DNA from: Epiperipatus broadwayi
Lineage: Eukaryota > Onychophora > Udeonychophora > Euonychophora > Peripatidae
DNA length: 64,000 nt
Direction: 5' to 3'
NCBI GenBank assembly: GCA_028023455.1
Contig: JAQFVV010012416.1
Location: 3,269,594-3,333,593 of the forward strand
The position numbers and the translations under genes are program-made. Below, in pieces: positions 46,930 to 57,349 of this stretch. Within the stretch, counting starts at the first letter, position 1; every line of letters begins with the position of its first letter. Below the pieces are notes generated by a model, which ran no database searches, had not been told where the DNA came from, and worked only from the letters and a program-made list of their open reading frames with translations.

Positions 46930-47460
46930 GTAATCTCCATAAGAACAGCATGGTACAGATCTTCCAGTGTTAATGTTAAACTATTTCTTTGCCAACTAAA
47001 GAGACCTAATATTTATTTCAATTAGATGAAGCAACAATGAAGTAATATTATTATTTAAATTTATATTATACAGTTATCAAACGTATTCATTTAACGATTG
47101 AAAAATTTAAATAAGGTAATGGTTCTCAAAATTTTTATCTCATTTTAAGTTCCGCTAAGATTCAAACTTCTTCCTTAACAATTATCAGAGAATATATTTT
47201 ATATATGATTAGAAAGGATTGATAAATGATAACATTTGAGCCTTTACCCATCTGATAAAAGTTAGATCTTCAAACTATTCATGATGAGTTTCTGTTTTCA
47301 TTTGAACATTTTTATGTTTTATTAATCTAAACAAAATAATTACAATTGTTGATATATATTATAAACAAACTTTTCCCAGCAGTCAATATTATGTAATACA
47401 CTAGATTAACAACAGTAACACCATTTATTAAATAAATAAAATGCTCTGAATCCAAAGCAA
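46930..47460. other. AT-rich DNA, no gene seen
   Basis: Nothing was recognised. Confidence 0.4.
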
Positions 47461-47464
47461 TTTT

Positions 47465-47784
47465 ATTTACTTCAGCGGTCCCCAACCTTTTTGCACTTAA
47501 GAGCACATTCTATAATACCGTCCAGGTGGTGGGCACCATTTATTTTTTCAATGTAAATTTATAATTGGATATTGTTAATGATAGACTCTTTTACACTGTA
47601 AAAGTATAGTATGATCTACAATTTGATTACAATATAATACAATAATTTATAAGAAATCTTAAAAATTAAATTTATTTGTATCAGATAATTTTTTATAGTG
47701 TTCGGATAGCAGCAGGCACACGTAAAATGGTCTGCAGGCACCATGGTGCCCATGGGCATAGGGTTGGGGACACCTGATTTACTT
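47465..47784. mobile_element. non-autonomous hAT-type element
   Basis: The element (47473-47776, 304 bp) starts CAGCGGTCCCCAACCTTTTT and ends GGGTTGGGGACACCTG, imperfect terminal inverted repeats of the widespread hAT 'CAGxGGTCCCCAACC' type. ATTTACTT flanks it at 47465-47472 and 47777-47784, the 8-bp duplication expected of hAT transposases. The inner ends also pair (GGTGGGCACCAT with ATGGTGCCCAT). No transposase is encoded, so it was moved in trans. Confidence 0.9.
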
Positions 47785-47789
47785 AATAA

Positions 47790-48025
47790 ATCAGTGTTGG
47801 GGTTTTAATCTAGGGTATTATATATATACACATAAGGTACAAATGTTATCAATAGGTAATATTTAAAAGCTAAAAAAAAAATTAAAAAACATTCAATAAA
47901 CACCTTAGTTTTTTTTAAGTATAATTTATTTTTTATATATGTACAGTGGAAATTATTTATGTATTTCATATTATCTATTTAATATATAACTTTTTTCTAC
48001 AGTATAGGCTTTTTTATACCTGCAC
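47790..48025. other. AT-rich DNA
   Basis: Low-complexity AT-rich sequence; nothing was recognised. Confidence 0.4.
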
Positions 48026-48033
48026 TCCAATAT

Positions 48034-48203
48034 GTAATATATAGGGGGTTTGACTCAGACTTTCACATGACCCTCAATTATCCACACTATCTCATACTGC
48101 TGACACACCTGATCACACCCATGTCAATTGTGTCAGCAGTATGAAATAGCATGGATAGTTGAGGGTCATGTGAAAGTCTGTGTTTAAACCCCTTATATAT
48201 TAT
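48034..48203. repeat. family A tRNA-like ends as a palindrome
   Basis: 48034-48106 (GGGGGTTTGACTCAGACTTT..CTCATACTGCTGACACA) and 48130-48203 (TGTGTCAGCAGTATGAAATA..AAAGTCTGTGTTTAAACCCC) are inverted copies with a spacer of about 23 bp. Only the tRNA-like end of family A is present in each arm. Confidence 0.75.
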
Positions 48204-48209
48204 CTATTT

Positions 48210-49370
48210 CATTAAAATAGTTAAAATTAGAAGGAATAGAAATGCATGCATATTGTTAATCCAGATAAACAAAAGAAATAAATTCCAAATGCAAGAGATT
48301 ACAATCAGAATTTTATTGATAATTAAAGATGGTTCCAAAGGTATTTATAGGATAAAAAAGACTTTGTAGCTAAAAAACAAAATGGAATGTATAAGATTAT
48401 TAACTTGTAACCCAATAAAAAAAACAAAAGATGAAAATATAATATGTGCAAAGATCTCAAACTGGTCGCAATATAAAAAGAGAAGCAGACAACTTTGAAA
48501 AGATCTTTTATTAATGGTTTTCTTGGATCCTGTATGTAGTGAGACAACAGGGGCTAATGGCAGTTTTCTTGTATTAAGAGCTAAAATAAAATGTCTCCAT
48601 CCAGAACTACTCAAATTCAGACCAATTCAAGCAAAAACCAAAGCATTTGCAGACACTTTCTCTCATAAAAAGGTCACCACAAAAGTTTTGAGTTTAGTCT
48701 TATCTTACTATTATCCAGGAATGTGAAAATGTCAACAAAATGAAATCAAAGTTAATTATCACTGAGCTCTTCACTCCAAAAACCATGCATAATAAAATAA
48801 TTAATGATCTACATAAACCTGAGGAACTTACCCATAAGCTTGCAAACTAAATGTAAACTATAAAGTTCTAATACCAATAAAGAGACGTTCATTTTTTTAT
48901 TCCTCAAGAGACTATTTCATTTATGGCTTAAGAAGAAAATTATAATACAAACTGTTTTACTTATTTGATTAACATTATGGTGTGGATGTGTGTGTGTGTG
49001 TACATTCCTTCTATTTTCATTAATAATTTATGATTATCATCTAAATATTTTACTTTGTTTTAATAAAATATTTATCATAAATATAAACCTTTCATTATAC
49101 ATTCTTAATTTTAGTTTATTAGATTTTACTATTAAAAAATTGTTTTGAGAAATGTATAAATTACTTATGTCAATATGATTGTTTTATAAGTCTGGGGGAA
49201 ATTATACAAAAGATTAAGTGTCATAAAAATGAATTTTCTAAAATATCTATTTAGTTATTTGCTGTGAATCTACAAGATGCAATGCAGTAGGAATAAGTAG
49301 GTCTGCTCTCTGGTGCCCTCTTAAACAAATAAAAAACTGATTCCATCAGCAATTCAAATCTGAATAAAAT
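48210..49370. other. AT-rich DNA, no gene supported
   Basis: A 70-codon plus ORF at 48514 is moderately balanced but has no recognised motif, and two opposing ORFs overlap it. A short (TG)n run lies near 48986. No gene is claimed. Confidence 0.35.
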
Positions 49371-49374
49371 ATTA

Positions 49375-50255
49375 GATTAAAACAGGCAAAACTCACTATA
49401 CGTATTGCCACACATAGCAAGCTAGAGTAATCAATGGATGCCAGAAGGCTTGTGCATAAAATCCCCATCTAGTGCCTACTCATCCAATATCCCCAGAGTA
49501 GTTTCTGGCTTTTTAGGATCTAATGCAACCCTCCAGCAGCCACCTTTTATCTTCATTTAACTACAAAACTATGAGTCTTGAACTGAAAACACCTTAATGC
49601 TTTCAATACAAGCCCATTAGCTTATATAGTCATATGGGTCTGAACTCAGTTCAGCACCCACACATTTTGGTGTCTTTGGTTCTTTAACAATCATAACCAC
49701 CACTATTCTATCCTATGAGGCAGGATATGAGTTTTGCCTGTTTTAACAATAGTTATACACAAGCATAAGAAATGATGGTCATGTGATGTTTATTGACTTA
49801 AAACCAATCCTGCCTCATATGACAGTGGTGGCTATGGTTGTTAAATAACCAAAGACACCAAAATGTATAAGTGCTGAACTGAGTTCAGACCCATATGACT
49901 ATATAAGCTAATGGGCTTGGATTAAAAACATTAGGGTATTTTCAGTTTAAGACTCATAGTTTTGTAGTTAAATGGAGATAAAAGGTGGCTGCTAGAGGGT
50001 TGCATTAGATCCTAAGATCTAGTTTCTGTGCTCTCAGATCCAAGGCTCATCACTGACAAAGGTCACAAGCCAGAAACTAGTCTGGGGATATTGGATGAGT
50101 AGGCACTAGATGGGGATTTTATGCATAAGCCTTCTGGCATCCCATGATTACTCTAGCTTTCTGTATGTGGCAATACTATAGTGAGTTTTGCCTGTTTTAA
50201 CAACAGTTATACACAAGCATAAGAAGTGATGGTCATGTGACGTTTATTGGCTTAA
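49375..50255. mobile_element. family F foldback element, best preserved
   Basis: Left arm 49375-49730 and right arm 49800-50200 are inverted copies along nearly their full length: GCAAAACTCACTATACGTAT / ACTATAGTGAGTTTTGC, ATCCCCATCTAGTGCCTACT / GTAGGCACTAGATGGGGATT, GATCTAATGCAACCCTCCAG / AGGGTTGCATTAGATCCTAA, CAAGCCCATTAGCTTATATA / TATATAAGCTAATGGGCTTG. Between them lies a terminus (TTTTGCCTGTTTTAACAATA..GATGGTCATGTGATGTTTAT), and the right end repeats it (CATAAGAAGTGATGGTCATG). No ORF for a transposase is present. Confidence 0.8.
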
Positions 50256-50259
50256 ATAA

Positions 50260-51442
50260 AATATTAGGTCAGTTAACCAGGAAATGTAACTGTGTTTCAA
50301 GAAATATCTGAATTAACACATGAATAAACTAAATCTAACATATTTTGATTAACTAATGCATTATTTTGTGTAATGTAGATGACCTAAGTGAAAGATAAAT
50401 GTTTCAATATATATATAATGAAGAAAGTATATCCTCTCCAACAATCATACATTAAATATTAATTAATTGATTGCCATAACATACAAAAAAATTGATAGTA
50501 TTTTACTGCCTGCACTAAATAATGAATATTTCAAATAGAAAGATTCAATATTTCCATGGATTGTTATTATAATAAAAAATAGAAATAAAATAATATCTGA
50601 TTAAAGTTTATCTTTATTTACACAGATATTTTCTCCTCATTTTTATTCTTTATTATAATAACAATCCATGTAAATATTTAATTCAACATAAGTTTAAAAT
50701 AATATTTGCAGAATGTCAAAAAAGATGCTATTCTTTCACATTCTCACACCTATAAAAAGTAACTCTCTGAGTTTAAATCCATAAAAGAACTTGGGTTTGA
50801 AGTAAAAGATATTATTTTAACAAAAAACTTTGACAAAAATAATATTATAGGTTAAAGAGAAAACTTGTTTAGCCTTAGGGATTGTCAGTTAGTAATAATT
50901 AATAATTTATTGAAAACAGAAAAGGTAAAAGGTTATCTCTATTTACATAGATATTATCTTCACATTTCTATTCTTTATTAGAATGATTATTGTTTACATA
51001 TACTTCTAAATATTATAAAGCAGAATTTTAGCTGAAAATTAAATAGAAAATATTCAAATCACTCTTCTTGATTTTATATTTATATTTATTCATAGAGGGT
51101 GTTGTTGAAGTATATTAACATTTGAAAGGATGATTTGAATATTCATTATATATATAAATTTCATGTGGTATTTATAAAGATTTCTGTATAGGTATGAATA
51201 ATTATCTTATCAGTGCTAAAGAAGCTATGTTAATGCAGTTAAGAAACACTCATTATTAGAAGCCTTCCCACTCCATTCTATGGTTTTAGGTCACAATATG
51301 ATATTTCTAATACCATGATCCTAACCAGATGTGACACTCACTACCAATGCAATGTCAGAGAAGTCATTGAGATATTCAAAAGATCAAATTGTATCAATAA
51401 ATATGATGGTACATGCCAATTTTCTCCTATTTTAAAGATTTT

Positions 51443-51478
<36 letters not shown>

Positions 51479-51860
51479 CTGAAGAGTTTCTGACTTTTAT
51501 TTTAGTACAACACTAACATTGTCTTAAGTCACTATTTATAACAACTCTACAACTATCTTTATAGTATTCTATTCATCATCCAATTGATGGCTAACCATCA
51601 GTAGACTTGTAACAAAAATTGTACATGGATGAACCTGGATAATATATCATTTATATTTGTAATCCCCTGCAACAGAGAATAAAAAATAAAATGTTAATAA
51701 ATAAATGAAGTATACTTTCAAGGTGTAAGTATTATAATCATGTTCATCAAACATGATTAGGATATTTATGCATTGAAAGTATATTTGGTTTATTTAATTA
51801 CATTTTATTATTTATTCTATATTGTAATCCTTTAATATTATTTATAATAATGGCAGAGAT
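50260..51860. other. AT-rich DNA with small inverted and (TA)n repeats
   Basis: 50551-50586 and 50638-50675 form a hairpin (CATGGATTGTTATTATAATA / TATTATAATAACAATCCATG). TATCTxTATTTACAxAGATATT is repeated near 50608 and 50935. A (TA)n run lies at 51446-51474. No gene was seen. Confidence 0.5.
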
Positions 51861-51866
51861 TCAGTC

Positions 51867-52165
51867 TATAATATATATATATATATATATATATGGCTGT
51901 GGCTGCAAAAAGGAGTTTGCTATTAACTGAAAGGAAACCCTTTTCTTGGAGGCATTAAAGGAACTGAGCAGGGCAAATTCCTAATGTCCACTCCATATGT
52001 TCTTGTCATTGCAGCTGTTATTACTATGTGATTATTCATATAGTATACGAACATGGATGGGCTGCTCACCAACATGCATTAGCCAGCGTGGTGAGTTTAT
52101 TGGCTTTATACCTCTGAGTTTAAGATCAAGAAACACCATGGTCTTTCTTCTCAGTTGCCTGATAA
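51867..52165 (+). repeat. dispersed repeat, copy 1 (pair with 53812-54020)
   Basis: After a (TA)n run (51867-51894) come TTGGAGGCATTAAAGGAACT, GTTCTTGTCATTGCAGCTGT, GAACATGGATGGGCTGCT, GTGGTGAGTTTATTGGC and CTCTGAGTTTAAGATCAAG. The order and spacing match 53812-54020. I do not recognise the family; it could be a SINE core. Confidence 0.5.
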
Positions 52166-52214
52166 GGCAGAATGAATGTTTGTGTAAATGATAAATATTT
52201 TTCCAATACATATA

Positions 52215-52693
52215 TACAATTATGATATGCCTATGTGTTTGAAAAGGAAGGTTTTTAACAAGTGTGTTTTACCAGTTCTTACTCATGGATCTGAGACTTG
52301 GACACTTAATAGAAGAGCAATGCAAAGACTTCAGACCACTCAAAGAAGTATGGAGAGATGCATTTGGGAGAAACAAGAATAGGTCAAAAACACAATATAT
52401 GGGTAAGAGAACAAGCAGGTGTTACTGACCTCATTGAAAAAATTAAAAGATTGAAGTGGGGTATGGCTGGACATATTGCTAGAAGAGATGATAATAGATG
52501 GACAATTGAAATCTTAAACTGGATTCAAGAGATTGTAAAAGACCCAGAAAGAGACCACATGTGAGATGGATGGAGGAAATAAGAAAGTGTGAAGGGGTGA
52601 TATGGAGAAAAGAATCTAAAGATCAGAGAATATGGATTGAACTTGGAGAGACCTTCATCCTACAGTGGATTGATAATAGTTGATGATGATGAT
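52215..52693 (+). mobile_element. RTE-type LINE 3' end
   Basis: One frame (to 52382) reads CVLPVLTHGSETWTLNRRAM, and a shifted frame (52358-52564) reads HNIWVREQAGVTDLIEKIKR and HIARRDDNRWTIEILNWIQE, the same C-terminal RTE region as at 9345-9800. The copy ends with GTTGATGATGATGATAT, the expected GAT-repeat tail. A single frameshift near 52360 and a stop at 52562 break it. It begins at about 52215, so it is strongly 5' truncated. The orientation is opposite to the other two copies. Confidence 0.85.
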
Positions 52694-52699
52694 ATATCT

Positions 52700-53808
52700 A
52701 TGATATAAATAAAACATCTGTTAATTAATATATATATGTATATATATTGTAATAGCAATAAAAATAAGAAATATAATGGTGATTTACTATTATACTCATT
52801 CTTTCAATGCACAAAAGTACTTTTAGTTAATTACTTAACCATCTTCAACTGCCATTATCAAAAGTATTTCTGCAGATTAACAGATAGTGTATAACAGTTT
52901 TTCACTATTATATTTATTATTTTTTATTGTTATTATACATATATTTATTACATTTTCATATTAGGAAAATTATTATCAGATTATATATTATAAACATTAT
53001 TTAACCCCCTAAGGGTTAAATATAAGTAATAACAATAATTTTTTTAAAAAAATTGTTTTTTCTTAAATAAAACTATTAGTTAAATGTTCCAATTGTCAAT
53101 AAAACAGTTAGTTAAATAAACTTCTTATTTAAAAAATATTATTTCGTTTGTTGGTATAGGCATAAAATTTTAATTTAACAGTCCAAACTGAAATAAATGA
53201 TTGCTTAGGGTCTACTGTTTTAAAGTAGTCATACTAAATAAATTTATATTTTCCAGTTATAGCTTATTAAATATGTTATACTTTAACATAAGTTCATTTG
53301 ACAGTAAAATGCTTTAAAATAATGTTTAATAAAGTGTTGATTATTTAGATAGTCCTTGAGTGAAAATAGTTTTGGATTTAATAAATTTGTTAACTAATTT
53401 TATTTTATTTTATTGAATTATTATTATTTAAAGTAGGTTATTTTCAGGAATACATGTGTCTGTGTGGCTATGTGCACATACGTAGAGTAAGACTGGGACT
53501 TAATAAAAGTAGTAATTGTTTTAAGAATGAAAATAAGGATTATAACAGTATTAAATAACAATAATTATAATTATAGTAAAAAATATATGAATTCTGAGAA
53601 AAGAAGTTTTAAACCCATAATTCTAGCTTAATACGATTATTCTATTAAGAGAGTTATTATTGTTGTTGTTGTTAATTACATTATAAAAGAACATGAGATT
53701 TGAGAGTTGCGAAATAAGTGATTTGGATAAGATTTAACTGCAGCCGGCTTTTTGCACGCTATGTGTTTCTTTATCTCTATCTCAGACCGACAATCTTTCT
53801 GGTGACCA
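52700..53808. other. AT-rich DNA, no gene seen
   Basis: Nothing was recognised except a short (GTT)n run near 53660. Confidence 0.4.
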
Positions 53809-53811
53809 CAC

Positions 53812-54020
53812 TATATATATATAATTGAAAAAATGGAATTGGCTTTTATCTGTTGCCTTAAAGAAACTGGGATGAATAAAATTCAAATGTACACTTCTTG
53901 TTATTATAGCTTCTATTATTTTTTGATTGTTTACACAGTAAAGCAACATGGATGTGTTATTTTTTATTAAGATCAATCAGAGTAGTGAATTAATTCACTT
54001 TTAAGTCCGAGTTTAAGACT
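53812..54020 (+). repeat. dispersed repeat, copy 2
   Basis: TTGCCTTAAAGAAACTGGGA, CTTCTTGTTATTATAGCTTC, AGCAACATGGATGTGTTA and AAGTCCGAGTTTAAGACTTA are parallel to 51867-52165 and also follow a (TA)n run. It is more diverged. Confidence 0.45.
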
Positions 54021-54304
54021 TAACACAATATTCCTTTTATTCTCAAGATGTCTGATACTTTCTGTAACATCTGTTAGGTTTTTCTAAGGTCAAAGTGTGT
54101 GTTTTCTCTCTGTAGTTTATGATAGTCAGAAATAAAATAATTATTAGTCTCAAACTATAGTTTTGAAATGTACATTATCTGCCAAATGCATTTTTTGGTT
54201 TTTCTACCAGTGCTGCAATACTCATTTAAGCAATCTTGACTAACCCTAGAGCTAAAAAGAATCAGACATATATATACATATATATATATTTTTACAAAGG
54301 TTTT

Positions 54305-54392
54305 GTGATACAAGAATAGTATATCTGTGTGTCATGCTTTATGACCTGGATTCAAATTCCAGGTCAAGTAAACTTGACGTTTTTAAGATTCT
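54305..54392 (+). repeat. tRNA-like SINE relic
   Basis: GTCATGCTTTATGAC is a perfect five-pair stem with a five-base loop placed like an anticodon arm. It is followed by CTGGATTCAAATTCCAGG, a good B-box with T-arm pairing. It is similar to 1640-1735. Confidence 0.4.
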
Positions 54393-54505
54393 AATCAGGT
54401 TTAAGATTTCTCAAGTAGATAATCTATAGCTAATGACTGGCCATCTAATATTAGTCAGGAATGATATATATATATATATATATATTATACCGGTTTACTT
54501 TCACT

Positions 54506-55005
54506 NNNNNNNNNNNNNNNNNNNNNNNNNNNNNNNNNNNNNNNNNNNNNNNNNNNNNNNNNNNNNNNNNNNNNNNNNNNNNNNNNNNNNNNNNNNNNNN
54601 NNNNNNNNNNNNNNNNNNNNNNNNNNNNNNNNNNNNNNNNNNNNNNNNNNNNNNNNNNNNNNNNNNNNNNNNNNNNNNNNNNNNNNNNNNNNNNNNNNNN
54701 NNNNNNNNNNNNNNNNNNNNNNNNNNNNNNNNNNNNNNNNNNNNNNNNNNNNNNNNNNNNNNNNNNNNNNNNNNNNNNNNNNNNNNNNNNNNNNNNNNNN
54801 NNNNNNNNNNNNNNNNNNNNNNNNNNNNNNNNNNNNNNNNNNNNNNNNNNNNNNNNNNNNNNNNNNNNNNNNNNNNNNNNNNNNNNNNNNNNNNNNNNNN
54901 NNNNNNNNNNNNNNNNNNNNNNNNNNNNNNNNNNNNNNNNNNNNNNNNNNNNNNNNNNNNNNNNNNNNNNNNNNNNNNNNNNNNNNNNNNNNNNNNNNNN
55001 NNNNN
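54506..55005. other. assembly gap (500 N)
   Basis: Exactly 500 N. The other LTR has TACCGGTTACTTTTACTCCG then TTGATGTGAG at the equivalent place, whereas here TACCGGTTTACTTTCACT is followed by N and then TTGATATGAG. This suggests that only about three bases are missing and the length is a placeholder. Confidence 0.9.
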
Positions 55006-55045
55006 TTGATATGAGCATGCGCATAAACCGAACATGAGGGAAAAT

Positions 55046-55204
55046 ATGGCGACATGCCGAAGTAAGAAGAGATTCAAAACTCTATCATAACAGTGTTACA
55101 GACAGAGAAGATACTTATGGAAAGGTTGACTCTTACATACCTTTGGGGGATGACTCTAAATCAACCCCCCGTGCCACTCCCAGAAGGAAATTTAACTCTC
55201 CTCC
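55046..55204 (+). other. unassigned coding-like frames inside the LTR, plus strand
   Basis: Downstream of GAGCATGCGCATAAACC (an NRF1-like GCATGCGC) and AAAATATGGCGAC (a YY1-like ATGGCG), an ATG opens MATCRSKKRFKTL. The next frame (+1) stays open to 55228 and reads REDTYGKVDSYIPLGDDSKS and TPRRKFNSPPERICKFK before TGA. Both LTR copies keep it. It is opposite to the gypsy genes. It may be a captured host first exon or promoter. I do not recognise the protein and claim no gene. Confidence 0.3.
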
Positions 55205-56324
55205 TGAAAGGATATGCAAGTTCAAATGATATTAGGGCGTGTGTGCTGATAAATAATTATTCATAAAAAAATAATAAATAAGTATCCTCGTGCTAAATAG
55301 AGATTTAAAACCCGGTAAGATGATTTCCCATTTGCTAGCTCAGCGTACTCTTTTCTCAGTTAACAAATGGGGATCGGAAAACTGGCATAATTAACTAATA
55401 TGAGGTTAGAGAAAGTAAATGACAAAAAGAATAAAGAAAAATTATGGCAGTAGTCACTTTAGAATTATAATATAAATATTTTATTACCCCATTACCCATA
55501 CCATTTATAATATGAATACATTCCCAGATCGATTAGATATATGAAACAAATTTTACCCTACATAAATCCTATTAATACAACAAAATCATAATCATAAAAA
55601 AATACTTAATAAAGCAATAATTAAATTAAATAAAGGAAAAATTTCTTTCTTAATAAGAAAATAAATCAAATAATTATACATGAGAGAGTGACCTGTGGAT
55701 TATAAATAAACTCACACATATGCATTACGCAGATAAAGAAAAATTAACAAGTTATATACAGGTGGGTTTATATACGTATGTACATGAAATATATATTTAT
55801 GAAATGGATATTAAATTTAAAATAAAATAAACACAAAAAAATAGTGTACCCGATAAAGTCTATGAGCATTCTTGTATGGGTTTGGAGTGGGCTATACATT
55901 CATCTACTGCAGCAAGAGCTAGACTTGACTGCATTATAAGTTCATAGAATTGATCATCATCACCTTGGTGCTTGAATCTTGGGGTTTACATTTTTTTGGG
56001 ATGGCAGGAGCGGAGCTGGATGGACGCGCTGAAGTTGGCTTCTATTCCATGATCATTTTATCTGCAAGCGAATGCTTAAGTTGCATCTTTAAGTTGGAGA
56101 ACGGATATTCAACAGGATATTAAATGATAAAAAAATCATCCTTTATTGGTTTAAGGATCCTAGGTTAACTTCAGACTTCGATGGCATGTTGTAGTTATGC
56201 TTCCATCAAAATCAACTGACTGGTTAACTGCTAGGTTATTTCAATGATGGCCAGGTATTAGAAAACAGTTGCATCACTTCGCATGTTTCCAAATAGCATT
56301 ATCTTCCCGATAAGATTTGCAAAC

Positions 56325-56433
56325 GTGAATTGCTCTCTTTGACAAAAAAAAGTTAGACTGCCTTCCTTGAAAAGCAAAGGTGAACTGCCTTCTGTGAAAA
56401 TCAAAAGTCAACTGCCCTCTCGCAATTTCAGAA
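56325..56433. repeat. 27-bp tandem repeat within the LTR
   Basis: Four units begin at 56325, 56352, 56380 and 56407 with GTGAATTGCTCTC, GTTAGACTGCCTTC, GTGAACTGCCTTC and GTCAACTGCCCTC, each followed by an A-rich stretch. The 80-codon minus ORF here is created by this repeat. Confidence 0.7.
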
Positions 56434-57349
56434 CAGATATCCCACCTCCATACACAAAAATTAATTAAATCACATTGAATTGGTTTGACTAATTGTTTTA
56501 AGAATTTGATTTCCAATTAGTTTTTTCTTATTTTTTATATCTCCATTCAGATCACAATTAAGAAATAATAACATCTTTTTACTCTTGATTATTTTACCTT
56601 ATCAGAATCGAAGTTTTTTCTGTTTTAACAAACAATTGTTTCATATAACTTGAACATTCCTCTCTCCACGCATTATCGCGTCTAATTAAACTCTTTTGTC
56701 CTGTTAAAATTAATTTAGCATGGACAGGAAGCCAGAATGCCTTTAGGCTTTTCTTAAATTTAAAACAATGACTTGCTCAAATGAAACTGAAGAGAAAAAT
56801 GACTATTAAAACCTCGATTTTGAAATTATTCTTAAATATTTTTAACCAACAGTAATATTTAAAATTTTCCTTTTTAAAAATATTTTCCTTTTTACATTTT
56901 GTACACACTCAAAAAATATAAATAGAGAATAACAATTTGTTAAATAAATGCTGTTTCTTCAACAAACAAAAACATTTAAAATTATAAATACATTTTGGAG
57001 TTATCTTTTTCTCTTTTTTAAAAAAATAAAATAAACAAAAATCAAAATTGCAAATACATATTTCTAAGCCTTTAATCATTGGCTTTAATCATGTGTGTGT
57101 GTGTGTGAGTTTATGCTATAGCCACAGTTCTCTCTCTTAATTTATAACAAATTTTAATTATATAAATAGTATACCCACCCACCCCCATTTAATGGCTTTT
57201 TACGTAATTTCGACCATCAATTTAACTGACCTTATTTTGTGCTTGGCCACATCAAACGTGTCTGGCACAATACCTCCCTCTGACATGAGATATTTAAATG
57301 GAGTTTATCATTTTAATGTCTTTATTATTAATTGTATTTACTTAACATT

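Larger units (their letters stand above)
54486..57173 (-). mobile_element. left (3') LTR of gypsy-type element, containing an assembly gap
   Basis: 55006-56260 repeats 62771-64000 in direct orientation (7 differences in the first ~200 aligned bases). The proposed ends are TATAC at 54486 and GTATA at 57173, a 5-bp inverted terminus. They are set by loss of similarity on the left, where the host (AT)n begins, and by a polypurine-like GGGGGTGGGTGGG on the minus strand at 57174-57186 next to the internal region. The length is about 2.2 kb after discounting the N run, long for a gypsy LTR. The right boundary could not be compared because the other LTR leaves the window. Confidence 0.7.

Noticed and set aside
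48323-48726. Overlapping ORFs on both strands
   Set aside because: Mutually overlapping frames with no motif; most likely chance.
54433-55077. Five ORFs of about 180-208 codons across the N run
   Set aside because: They are translations of N and have no sequence support.
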